The notes under the pieces are model-generated. The model searched no databases and was not told the origin of the DNA. It saw nothing but the letters and a program-made list of their open reading frames with translations. From positions 1 through 32,240 of the forward strand of contig NZ_LNTD01000059.1 of the NCBI RefSeq assembly GCF_001462455.1: a stretch of 32,240 bases of DNA, read 5' to 3'. Shown here in pieces: positions 7,591 to 14,262 of this stretch (its first letter is position 1; each line of letters opens with the position of its first letter). The translations under genes and the position numbers were made by a program. Source of the DNA: Cellulomonas sp. B6. GTDB taxonomy: Bacteria; Actinomycetota; Actinomycetes; Actinomycetales; Cellulomonadaceae.

Positions 7591-8438
7591 GGGGCGCGCT
7601 GGGTGTCATGGCCGACGCCGCGGGGGTGGGCGCCACGGGCGTGGACGCCTCAGGTGCGGCCGGTGTCGGCACGGCAGATGTCGGCGCGGCGGGTGCGGAC
7701 GCGGTCGCGGAGGACGGCACGGTGCGTCGCGCGACGGTCCCGGCGCCCGTCGCGCACGTGGCCGTCGTCGTGCCGGTCCGCGACGAGGAGCTGCTCCTCG
7801 CGCGCTGCCTGGCCTCGGTGCGCACGGCGCGGCGCGCGCTGCTGGAGCGCGGCGGGTGCACGGTCGACGTGGTGGTCGTGCTCGACGCGTGCCGGGACGC
7901 GAGCGCCGACGTCGTCGCGCGGTTCGGCAGCGTGCGGGTGCTGGAGACGGCGGCGGGCGACGTGGGTGCGGCGCGTGCCGCCGGGGTCCGCTCGGCGCTC
8001 GCGGTGCGGCCCGTGGCCGCCGAGCGCACGTGGCTGACGTGCACCGACGCGGACTCGGCGGTCGAGCCGGACTGGCTGCTGGAGCACCTGCGGCTCGCGG
8101 ACGCGGGGGCCGACGTGGTCGTCGGGACCGTGCACCCCGACCCGGCGGACCTGACGACGGCGCAGTGGGACGCGTGGCGCGCGGCGCACGAGCCGGGGCG
8201 CCCCAACGGGCACGTGCACGGCGCGAACCTGGGCGTGCGCGCGTCGGCGTACCTCGCGGCGGGCGGGTTCGCCCCGGCGCCCGAGCACGAGGACGTCGAC
8301 CTCGTGGCGCGCCTGCGCGCGACCGGCGCGCGGGTCGTCGCGTCCGACGCGGTGGACGTGCTGACGTCGGGCCGCGCCGTGGGCCGCACGCCCGGCGGCT
8401 ACGCGGGCCACCTGCGCGCGACGCTGCTGCGCACCTGA
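7587..8438 (+). CDS. Family 2 glycosyltransferase
   Basis: A 283-residue GT-A fold glycosyltransferase. After an Ala/Gly/Val-rich N-terminal extension (about 50 residues, with repeated GVGATG/GVGTAD/VGAAGAD units), the GT2 domain starts at VAVVVPVRDEELLLARCLASV. It shows VVVVLDACRDASADVV, the DxD-like TCTDADSAVEPDWL, GTVHPDPADL, and EHEDVDLVARL (the ED motif region). It should transfer a sugar from a nucleotide-activated donor; there are no membrane segments. The start is GTG 7587, overlapping the upstream TGA (GTGA), or ATG 7608. It is the last gene of the operon, so it probably acts on the same glycan or glycolipid as the deacetylase-methyltransferase. Confidence 0.9.
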   Translation: MRGALGVMADAAGVGATGVDASGAAGVGTADVGAAGADAVAEDGTVRRATVPAPVAHVAVVVPVRDEELLLARCLASVRTARRALLERGGCTVDVVVVLDACRDASADVVARFGSVRVLETAAGDVGAARAAGVRSALAVRPVAAERTWLTCTDADSAVEPDWLLEHLRLADAGADVVVGTVHPDPADLTTAQWDAWRAAHEPGRPNGHVHGANLGVRASAYLAAGGFAPAPEHEDVDLVARLRATGARVVASDAVDVLTSGRAVGRTPGGYAGHLRATLLRT

Positions 8439-8456
8439 CCGCGCGCGGCGGCCGGG

Positions 8457-8726
8457 TCAGTCGGCGCGGACGACCCGCAGACGCCAGCCGACGACGGCGG
8501 CCACGGCCGCGACGACGAGGCACACGAGACCGGTGACGAGGGCCGAGTGCGCCGCGTCGAGGATGTCGTAGCCGTACGCCGTGCCGGCGTGCCACGTCGA
8601 GATGTACCACCGGTTGCCCCAGGCGATGAGGTTGCCGCCCGCGAGGAGCACCGCCACGACGGCGGCGAACCGCGCGAACCGTCGCCCCCGCCCGACCACC
8701 CGTGCCACCGCCGCCACGTCGCTCAT
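8457..8726 (-). CDS. Small two-helix membrane protein, unknown function
   Basis: An 89-residue protein from ATG 8726. It has two hydrophobic helices, FARFAAVVAVLLAGGNLIAW and ALVTGLVCLVVAAVAAVVGW, separated by an extracytoplasmic-looking loop (GNRWYISTWHAGTAYGYDI), with a basic tail RLRVVRAD. I recognise no family. The start is supported by a TAGGGT box 7 bases upstream on the minus strand, typical of leaderless actinobacterial genes. It converges on the glycosyltransferase gene with an 18-base gap. Confidence 0.7.
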   Translation of the reverse strand: MSDVAAVARVVGRGRRFARFAAVVAVLLAGGNLIAWGNRWYISTWHAGTAYGYDILDAAHSALVTGLVCLVVAAVAAVVGWRLRVVRAD

Positions 8727-8733
8727 GCGCCCG

Positions 8734-8739
8734 ACCCTA
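8734..8739 (-). promoter_or_regulatory. Putative -10 box of the small membrane protein gene
   Basis: TAGGGT on the minus strand, 7 bases before ATG 8726, fits a TAnnnT -10 box for a leaderless transcript. The 20-bp repeat array begins some 50 bases further upstream. Confidence 0.5.
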
Positions 8740-8786
8740 GCCGCGCCGGTGCCCGCCCGGGCCGGTTCGCGCCGCACGTCTCCGCA

Positions 8787-8950
8787 GAGCGCGGCACTCC
8801 CACCCACCCCGGTCCTCCCCACCGAGCGCGGTACTCGTGCACCGAGCGCGGTACCGACGTGTGCCGCGCTCGCGTGGCGTGCACCGCGCTCGCGTGGCGT
8901 GCACCGCGCTCGCGTGGCGTGCACCGCGCTCGCGTGGCGTGCACCGCGCC
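8787..8950. repeat. 20-bp-period array of inverted GAGCGCGG motifs
   Basis: The core GAGCGCGGYAC occurs forward at 8787-8797, 8824-8834 and 8844-8854. It then occurs in reverse-complement form (GYRCCGCGCTC) at 8861-8871, 8881-8891, 8901-8911 and 8921-8931, decaying at 8941-8950. Most neighbouring copies are exactly 20 bp apart. The unit GCACCGCGCTCGCGTGGCGT is perfect three times in tandem (8881-8940), with a variant copy at 8861-8880. The forward and inverted copies can pair into long hairpins. The array fills the space between the reductase stop (8989) and the promoter of the small membrane protein. Confidence 0.9.
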
Positions 8951-8988
8951 GCACCGGCGGTCGCGTCCGCGTCCCGCGGGGTGCGACG

Positions 8989-9594
8989 TCAGGACGCGGG
9001 CAGGTGCTCCCTGGCGTCGTCGTACCCGGCGGCGCCGGGCAGCTCCGAGGGCGCGTAGACGAGCCGCAGCACGCCGGTCGGGTAGGCCTCGGACGAGACC
9101 AGGCGCAGCGGACGCACGGGCCCGTCGTCCCACAGCCGCGCACCGCTGCCCGCCGCGACGGGGTGGACGTAGAGCCGCAGCTCGTCGAGCAGGCCCGCGG
9201 CGAGCAGCTGCCGGACCACCGACAGCGACCCGGCGACAAGCACCTTGCCGACGGTCGGGTCGTCGCGCAGCGCGCGCACGGCGGCAACGACGTCGGCGGT
9301 GCGCTCGGCGTTGCGCCAGCCGAGGTCGGCGTCGCCGCGGGTCGCGACGACCTTGCGGACGTCCCCGAGCTGCGCGGCGAACCCCGCGTCCTCGCCGCCG
9401 GCGGCCTCGCGCCCGGGCCACGCACCGGCGAACGAGTCGTACGTGACGCGGCCGAGCACGAGCGCGTCGACGTCCTCGTAGTCGCTGCCGACGCCCGCGC
9501 CCATGCGCTCGTCGAAGTAGGGGAAGTGCCAGGCCGGGTCGACCTCGGCGACGCCGTCGAGCGCGATGAACAGGGTCGAGACGATCGTGGCCAC
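8989..9594 (-). CDS. Dihydrofolate reductase family protein (RibD C-terminal-like)
   Basis: A 201-residue protein. The N-terminal VATIVSTLFIALDGVAE matches the start of RibD_C/DHFR-like reductases (the S-x-D-G element), followed by VDALVLGRVTYDSFAGAWPG, VVATRGDADLGWRN and KVLVAGSLSVVRQLLAAGLLDELRLYVHPVAAGSGARLWDD. These match the NADPH-binding Rossmann-like core and the substrate loop of the family. It is probably an NAD(P)H-dependent reductase of unknown substrate; such stand-alone actinobacterial proteins are not proven dihydrofolate or riboflavin enzymes. GTG 9594 is chosen because GAGGAG lies 6 bases upstream (9601-9606). Confidence 0.88.
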   Translation of the reverse strand: MATIVSTLFIALDGVAEVDPAWHFPYFDERMGAGVGSDYEDVDALVLGRVTYDSFAGAWPGREAAGGEDAGFAAQLGDVRKVVATRGDADLGWRNAERTADVVAAVRALRDDPTVGKVLVAGSLSVVRQLLAAGLLDELRLYVHPVAAGSGARLWDDGPVRPLRLVSSEAYPTGVLRLVYAPSELPGAAGYDDAREHLPAS

Positions 9595-9600
9595 GCGGGG

Positions 9601-9606
9601 CTCCTC
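9601..9606 (-). promoter_or_regulatory. Ribosome binding site of the DHFR-like gene
   Basis: GAGGAG on the minus strand, 6 bases before GTG 9594. It fixes the start against longer in-frame alternatives. Confidence 0.75.
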
Positions 9607-9616
9607 ACCGGTGGTG

Positions 9617-9635
9617 GGCCCCCGTCCCGGGGGCC
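9617..9635. other. Hairpin upstream of the DHFR-like gene
   Basis: GGCCCCCG and CGGGGGCC form an 8-bp perfect stem around a 3-base loop. It lies just upstream of the ribosome binding site at 9601-9606 and could affect translation initiation. The rest of 9636-9780 shows nothing I can call apart from short GC palindromes. Confidence 0.5.
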
Positions 9636-9780
9636 GCCTGCCCGTGCTGACCGGGCTCGGGCGGCGGACTCGTCGGGGGCGTCGCGAGGTGTGCACGACA
9701 CGCCGGGACGTCGATCCCGTGGGGGCCTCGCGATCAGGCACGTCGACCGATCCCGGGACCTTCGACCCACCCCGCCCCAC

Positions 9781-9828
9781 CCCCCACAAATAGTGTGACG
9801 GCCGTGTAGTTCACACAACATGTTGTGT
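9781..9828. promoter_or_regulatory. Pair of NrdR boxes upstream of nrdD
   Basis: The distal-strength box at 9813-9828, ACACAACATGTTGTGT, is a perfect 16-bp palindrome matching the NrdR consensus (acaCwAtATaTwGtgt). A weaker match at 9781-9796, whose right half ATAGTGT fits best, starts exactly 32 bp earlier. Paired NrdR sites are known to lie about three helical turns (31-32 bp) apart, so the geometry supports the call. NrdR is the ATP/dATP-sensing repressor of ribonucleotide reductase genes and would couple nrdDG expression to deoxynucleotide supply. The nrdR gene itself is not in the window. Confidence 0.85.
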
Positions 9829-9832
9829 CTGA

Positions 9833-9877
9833 CCGTGGAAAACCACGGACGCCGCGGTCCCGAGGGACGACGCGGCG
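9833..9877 (+). other. Two stem-loops in the nrdD leader
   Basis: The first hairpin is CCGTGG-AAAA-CCACGG (9833-9848). The second (9850-9877) pairs CGCCGCG and GTCC with GGAC and CGCGGCG around a 4-base loop, with a 2-base bulge. They lie between the NrdR boxes and nrdD, in a leader of over 150 bases. I do not recognise a known riboswitch class. Confidence 0.55.
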
Positions 9878-9991
9878 CGGACCCCGGCGCGAGCCGCGCG
9901 GGCCCCGGGCACGCACACCGCAGACACCGAGCAGAGACCAGCCGGTGCCGCCCCGACGGCGGCGCCGGCGCAGCCGTGGGAGGGGCAGTCC

Positions 9992-12256
9992 GTGAGCATC
10001 GTGGAGCTGGAGCCGCAGACGCGTGACGACGAGGTCACGGGGGACGTCGACGCCGTCGGGACAGGTGTCCTGCTGGTCGAGAAGCGCGACGGCCGCCTGC
10101 TGCGGTTCGACGACGCGCGCATCCGCGCCGCGCTCACCAAGGCGTACGCGGCCGTGCACGGCGAGCCGAACGTCGTGCACCGGCACGCGGTCGCGGCTCT
10201 CGTCGAGCGCGTCGACGCCGAGCTCGCGGCGCGCTTCTCCTCGACCGTGAAGATCTACGAGGTCCAGTCGGTCGTCGAGCACGTGCTGCTCGAGTCGCAC
10301 GAGTACGACGTCGCCCGGGCGTACATCGACTACCGCGTCGAGCGCGACCTGGCGCGCAGCCGGTCCACCGACCTCAACCACTCGATCGTGCGCCTCATCG
10401 ACAAGGACCAGGCGGTCGTCAACGAGAACGCCAACAAGGACTCCGAGGTCTTCAACACGCAGCGCGACCTGACGGCCGGAACGGTCGGCAAGGCGATCGG
10501 CCTGCGGCTGCTCCCCGCGCACGTCGCGAACGCCCACCAGAAGGGCGACATCCACTACCACGACCTCGACTACCACCCGTACGCGCCGATGACGAACTGC
10601 TGCCTCATCGACTTCCGCACGATGCTCGCGGACGGGTTCCGCATCGGCAACGCGCAGGTCGAGCCGCCGCGGTCCATCCAGACCGCGACCGCGCAGATCT
10701 CGCAGATCATCGCGAACGTGTCGTCGTCGCAGTACGGCGGCTGCTCGGTCAACCGGATCGACGAGCTGCTCGCGCCGTACGCGCAGCGCAACCTCGACAA
10801 GCACCTCGCGGACGCCGCGCGCTGGATCTCGGACGCGTCGCTGCACGAGGAGTACGCGCGCGAGCGCACCACCAAGGACATCTACGACGCGATGCAGAGC
10901 CTCGAGTACGAGATCAACACGCTGTTCACGTCCAACGGGCAGACGCCGTTCACGTCGGTCGGGTTCGGGCTGGGCACGAGCTGGCTCGAGCGCGAGATCC
11001 AGCGCGCGATCTTCCAGATCCGCATCCGCGGCCTGGGCCGCGAGGGCCGCACCGCGATCTTCCCCAAGCTGATCTTCACGCTGCGCCGCGGCGTGAACCT
11101 CGAGCCGTCCGACCCGAACTACGACCTCAAGCAGCTCGCGGTCGAGTGCTCGACCAAGCGCATGTACCCGGACGTGCTGAGCTACGACAAGATCGTCGAG
11201 CTCACGGGCTCGTTCAAGGTGCCGATGGGCTGCCGCTCGTTCCTGCAGGGGTGGCAGGACGCGGAGGGGAACGACGTCGTCGAGGGCCGCATGAACCTGG
11301 GCGTCGTGACGCTCAACCTGCCGCGCATCGCCCTGGAGGCGCGCGGCGACCTGGCGCGGTTCTGGTCGCTGCTCGACGAGCGTCTCGACATCGCGCGCGA
11401 CGCGCTGATGTACCGCGTGGAGCGCTGCAAGGAGGCGACGCCGGGCAACGCGCCGATCCTGTACGTGCACGGCGCGTTCGGGCAGCGCCTCAACCCCGAC
11501 GACGACGTGGACGTGCTGTTCCGCGACGGCCGCGCGACGGTGTCGCTCGGGTACATCGGCCTGTACGAGGTGGCTGCCGCGTTCTACGGCGGCGCGTGGG
11601 AGCAGGACCCGGAGGCCAAGCGGCTGACGCTCGACGTGCTGCGGACGCTCGCCGAGCGGGCCCGGGAGTGGAAGGCCGCCACGGGCTACCACTTCAGCGT
11701 GTACTCGACGCCGAGCGAGAGCCTGACCGACCGGTTCTGCCGCCTCGACAGGGAGAAGTTCGGCGCCGTGCCGGACATCACCGACAAGGACTACTACACG
11801 AACAGCTTCCACTACGACGTGCGCAAGGCGCCGACGCCGTTCGAGAAGCTCGACTTCGAGATGGACTACCCGCAGTACGCGTCGGGCGGGTTCATCCACT
11901 ACTGCGAGTACCCGGTGCTGCAGCAGAACCCGGCCGCGCTCGAGGCCGTGTGGGACTACGCGTACGACCGCGTGGGCTACCTGGGCACGAACACGCCGAT
12001 CGACCGCTGCCACGAGTGCGGGTTCTGCGGCGACTTCACGCCCACGGCCCGCGGGTTCGCGTGCCCGGGCTGCGGCAACACCGACCCGCGCACGTGCGAC
12101 GTCGTGAAGCGGACGTGCGGCTACCTGGGCAACCCGCAGCAGCGGCCCATGGTGCACGGGCGGCACGTCGAGATCTCGTCGCGCGTCAAGCACCTGCCGG
12201 GTGCGACGTCCCTCGACGCCGCCGCGGCCGACGCGCCGCCGACGCCCCGGGGCTGA
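9992..12256 (+). CDS. nrdD: Anaerobic (class III) ribonucleoside-triphosphate reductase
   Basis: A 754-residue glycyl-radical enzyme reducing ribonucleoside triphosphates to deoxy forms without oxygen. An N-terminal ATP-cone (about residues 26-115, starting VEKRDGRLLRFDDARI) provides allosteric activity control. The catalytic barrel includes HYHDLDYHPYAPMTNCCLIDF and the NTPFTSVGFGLGTSW-like stretch. The C-terminus carries the zinc site CHEC (C673, C676) and CPGC (C691, C694), and the radical motif RTCGYLG, with G710 aligned to the E. coli radical glycine. The start GTG 9992 is preceded by a GGGAGGGG Shine-Dalgarno at 9978-9985. nrdG follows 6 bases downstream. NrdR boxes upstream indicate dNTP-responsive repression. 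Its presence indicates growth without oxygen. Confidence 0.97.
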   Translation: MSIVELEPQTRDDEVTGDVDAVGTGVLLVEKRDGRLLRFDDARIRAALTKAYAAVHGEPNVVHRHAVAALVERVDAELAARFSSTVKIYEVQSVVEHVLLESHEYDVARAYIDYRVERDLARSRSTDLNHSIVRLIDKDQAVVNENANKDSEVFNTQRDLTAGTVGKAIGLRLLPAHVANAHQKGDIHYHDLDYHPYAPMTNCCLIDFRTMLADGFRIGNAQVEPPRSIQTATAQISQIIANVSSSQYGGCSVNRIDELLAPYAQRNLDKHLADAARWISDASLHEEYARERTTKDIYDAMQSLEYEINTLFTSNGQTPFTSVGFGLGTSWLEREIQRAIFQIRIRGLGREGRTAIFPKLIFTLRRGVNLEPSDPNYDLKQLAVECSTKRMYPDVLSYDKIVELTGSFKVPMGCRSFLQGWQDAEGNDVVEGRMNLGVVTLNLPRIALEARGDLARFWSLLDERLDIARDALMYRVERCKEATPGNAPILYVHGAFGQRLNPDDDVDVLFRDGRATVSLGYIGLYEVAAAFYGGAWEQDPEAKRLTLDVLRTLAERAREWKAATGYHFSVYSTPSESLTDRFCRLDREKFGAVPDITDKDYYTNSFHYDVRKAPTPFEKLDFEMDYPQYASGGFIHYCEYPVLQQNPAALEAVWDYAYDRVGYLGTNTPIDRCHECGFCGDFTPTARGFACPGCGNTDPRTCDVVKRTCGYLGNPQQRPMVHGRHVEISSRVKHLPGATSLDAAAADAPPTPRG

Positions 12257-12262
12257 GGCGCC

Positions 12263-12913
12263 GTGGCGCGCGACCCCGGCCCGGGCTGGGTGTCGGACAG
12301 GGTCAGCCACGGGTACGTCGCCGACTACAAGCCGTTCGTCATGGTGGACGGCGAGGGCGTGCGGTGCAGCCTGTACGTGTCGGGCTGCCTGTTCGCGTGC
12401 GAGGGCTGCTTCAACGAGGCGGCGTGGAGCTTCCGCTACGGCCGCCCGTACGACGACGCGCTCGAGGACCGCGTGCTCGCGGACCTCGCGCACCCGGCCG
12501 TGCAGGGGCTGTCGCTGCTGGGCGGCGAGCCGTTCCTCAACACGGAGGTGTGCCTGCGGCTCGTGCGGCGGCTGCGCGCCGAGCTCGGGACGACGCGCGA
12601 CGTGTGGGCGTGGACGGGCTACACGTTCGAGGAGCTCGCGGCCGGGCACGACGACCAGCGCGCGTTGCTCGCCGAGGTCGACGTGCTGGTCGACGGGCGG
12701 TTCGAGCTCGCGCAGCGGGACCTGACGCTCGCGTTCCGCGGCAGCCGCAACCAGCGCGTGCTGGACGTGCGGGCGTCGCTCGCGGCGGGCGGCGCGACGT
12801 GGCACGCGGCGGGGACGCGGGTGCCGCCGAGCGCGTCGGGCCCGACGCCGCCCGACGGGCCGGGCGTCGGCGCACCGCCGGGGGTCGCGGCGGCGGTCAG
12901 CCCACGAGCGTGA
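12263..12913 (+). CDS. nrdG: Anaerobic ribonucleotide reductase activating protein (radical SAM)
   Basis: A 216-residue radical SAM activase that installs the glycyl radical on NrdD. The cluster motif CLFACEGC gives CX3CX2C at C42, C46 and C49. It is followed by FNEAAWSF, SLLGGEPFLN (the GGE SAM-binding motif), and DVLVDGRFELAQRDLTLAFRGSRNQRV, typical of NrdG. The last 45 residues are a Pro/Gly/Ala-rich extension not needed by the family. It starts at GTG 12263, 6 bases after nrdD, and so is surely cotranscribed. Its 3' end overlaps the convergent gene at 12897 by 17 bases. Confidence 0.95.
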   Translation: MARDPGPGWVSDRVSHGYVADYKPFVMVDGEGVRCSLYVSGCLFACEGCFNEAAWSFRYGRPYDDALEDRVLADLAHPAVQGLSLLGGEPFLNTEVCLRLVRRLRAELGTTRDVWAWTGYTFEELAAGHDDQRALLAEVDVLVDGRFELAQRDLTLAFRGSRNQRVLDVRASLAAGGATWHAAGTRVPPSASGPTPPDGPGVGAPPGVAAAVSPRA

Positions 12914-13118
12914 GCACGCCGGCCGTCGCGACCGCGAGGCCCAGCGCGAGCGACACGACGACGAGCACGACGTGCACGGTGAGGAACCGCGTCGCGCGCC
13001 CGGCGGCGTCGCGCGCCCGCGGGTCCTTGGCCACGCGGCGCAGGAACGCCGGCCACACGACGAGGTTCCAGAGCCCGGCGACGACGAGCAGGACGGACCA
13101 GGCGACGGGGAGCTCCAC
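12897..13118 (-). CDS. Small SCO4848-like membrane protein
   Basis: A 73-residue protein from GTG 13118. It starts VELPVAWSVLLVVAGLWNLVVWPAFLRRVAKDPRARD and has a second helix TVHVVLVVVSLALGLAVATAGVLTLVG. This is the two-helix hairpin layout of the actinobacterial SCO4848 family of membrane proteins (known to me by name only; function unknown). The stop lies inside the convergent nrdG gene (17-base overlap). Confidence 0.75.
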   Translation of the reverse strand: MELPVAWSVLLVVAGLWNLVVWPAFLRRVAKDPRARDAAGRATRFLTVHVVLVVVSLALGLAVATAGVLTLVG

Positions 13119-13164
13119 GCGTCGATGCTGGCACACGCGCCGCCGACGGCCCGGCACCGTCCGT

Positions 13165-13204
13165 CGTCGACCGACGCCGGGCGCCGTCGACCGACGCCGG
13201 GCGC
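13165..13204. repeat. Perfect 2 x 20-bp tandem repeat
   Basis: CGTCGACCGACGCCGGGCGC occurs twice head to tail with no mismatch. It lies just upstream of the -10 box of the pirin gene, where a -35 region or an operator would be expected. GTCGAC is itself palindromic. Confidence 0.9.
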
Positions 13205-13209
13205 GCCCG

Positions 13210-13215
13210 TAGCCT
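13210..13215 (+). promoter_or_regulatory. Putative -10 box of the pirin gene (leaderless)
   Basis: TAGCCT lies 6 bases before GTG 13222. The same hexamer serves as -10 in the well-formed promoter at 24452-24480. The spacing predicts transcription starting at the start codon. Confidence 0.6.
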
Positions 13216-13221
13216 GACCGC

Positions 13222-14217
13222 GTGACGAACCTCGAGCCCCGCCCGACCGAGCAGGTGTGCGTCGCGGGCCCGGCCGCCGACGTCGAGCTCGTGGAGCCGC
13301 GCGACGTCCCGCTGGGCGGCCCGCGGGCGATGACGGTGCGCCGCACGCTGCCGTCGCGCGCCCGCTCGCTGGTCGGCCCGTTCTGCTTCGTCGACCACTA
13401 CGGCCCCGACGACGTCGCCGCGACCGGCGGCATGGACGTGCCGCCGCACCCGCACACGGGTCTGCAGACCGTGACGTGGCTGTTCGAGGGCGCGGTGCTG
13501 CACCGTGACGCGCTGGGCTCGGAGCAGACCATCACGCCCGGGCAGCTCAACCTCATGACCGCGGGGCGCGGCATCTGCCACTCCGAGGAGTCGACGCCCG
13601 CGACCTTCCCCGACCGCCCGGTGCTGCACGGCGTGCAGCTGTGGACCGCGCTGCCCGAGTCGGCGCGGCACGGCGACCGCGCGTTCGAGCACGTCGCCGA
13701 CGTGCCGCGGGTGACCGTCGACGGCGCCGAGCTGCAGGTGTTCCTGGGGCGGCTGGGCGACGTCGAGTCCCCGGCGCGCGCGTACTCGCCGCTCGTCGCG
13801 GCGCAGGTCGACGTGCCCGCGGGGGCGCGCGTGCGGCTGCCCGTCGACCCGACGTTCGAGCACGCCGTGCTGGTCGACTCCGGCGCGCTGCGGTTCGAGG
13901 GCCACGACGTCGCGCCCGCGTGGCTCGCGTACGCGCCGCCCGGGCGCGACGTGCTCGCGCTGGAGGCCGGCGACGCGCCCGTGCGCGCCGTGCTCCTGGG
14001 CGGCGCGCCGTTCGAGGAGCCCGTGCTCATGTGGTGGAACTTCGTGGGCCGCACGCACGACGAGGTCGTCGAGGCCCGCGCGCAGTGGCAGGCCGCTGTC
14101 GCCGGCGACACCGAGGGCCTGGGACGGTACGGCGAGGTGCACGGCTACGACGGCCCGGCGCTCCCGGCCCCCGAGCTGCCGAACGTCCGCCTGCGCCCCC
14201 GCGACCGCGCGCGCTGA
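13222..14217 (+). CDS. Pirin family protein
   Basis: A 331-residue bicupin. The N-terminal cupin has the pirin signature LVGPFCFVDHYGPDD, the metal-binding VPPHPHTGLQTVTWLFEG, and GRGICHSEES (remaining His/Glu ligands). The C-terminal half has the WNFVGRTHDEVVEARAQW motif of pirins. Pirins bind iron or another metal; some are quercetinases or redox-responsive regulators, and the role here cannot be chosen from sequence. The start GTG 13222 agrees with the TAGCCT -10 box 6 bases upstream, so the mRNA is probably leaderless. It converges on the hypothetical gene at 14263. Confidence 0.93.
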   Translation: MTNLEPRPTEQVCVAGPAADVELVEPRDVPLGGPRAMTVRRTLPSRARSLVGPFCFVDHYGPDDVAATGGMDVPPHPHTGLQTVTWLFEGAVLHRDALGSEQTITPGQLNLMTAGRGICHSEESTPATFPDRPVLHGVQLWTALPESARHGDRAFEHVADVPRVTVDGAELQVFLGRLGDVESPARAYSPLVAAQVDVPAGARVRLPVDPTFEHAVLVDSGALRFEGHDVAPAWLAYAPPGRDVLALEAGDAPVRAVLLGGAPFEEPVLMWWNFVGRTHDEVVEARAQWQAAVAGDTEGLGRYGEVHGYDGPALPAPELPNVRLRPRDRAR

Positions 14218-14250
14218 CCCGCGGAGCCTCGCCCGACGCCGCCCGCGGGT
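14217..14250. terminator. Candidate bidirectional terminator between convergent genes
   Basis: ACCCGCGG (14217-14224) and CCGCGGGT (14243-14250) are perfect complements around an 18-base loop, between the pirin stop and the stop of the convergent gene at 14263. The loop is long, so this is only a modest candidate. Confidence 0.4.
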
Positions 14251-14262
14251 CCGTGGCGGCCG

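Noticed and set aside
8861-8950. Possible CRISPR array
   Set aside because: The 20-bp units are contiguous with no unique spacers, and the motif also appears inverted; no cas genes are nearby.
9820-10026. Leader peptide open frame before nrdD
   Set aside because: It begins inside the NrdR box, has no ribosome binding site and runs into nrdD in another frame; its Arg/Gly/Ala-rich content is typical of shadow frames.
9734-12805. Long minus-strand open frame opposite nrdD and nrdG
   Set aside because: It is exactly antisense to two well-supported genes and has Arg/Val/His-rich shadow composition.
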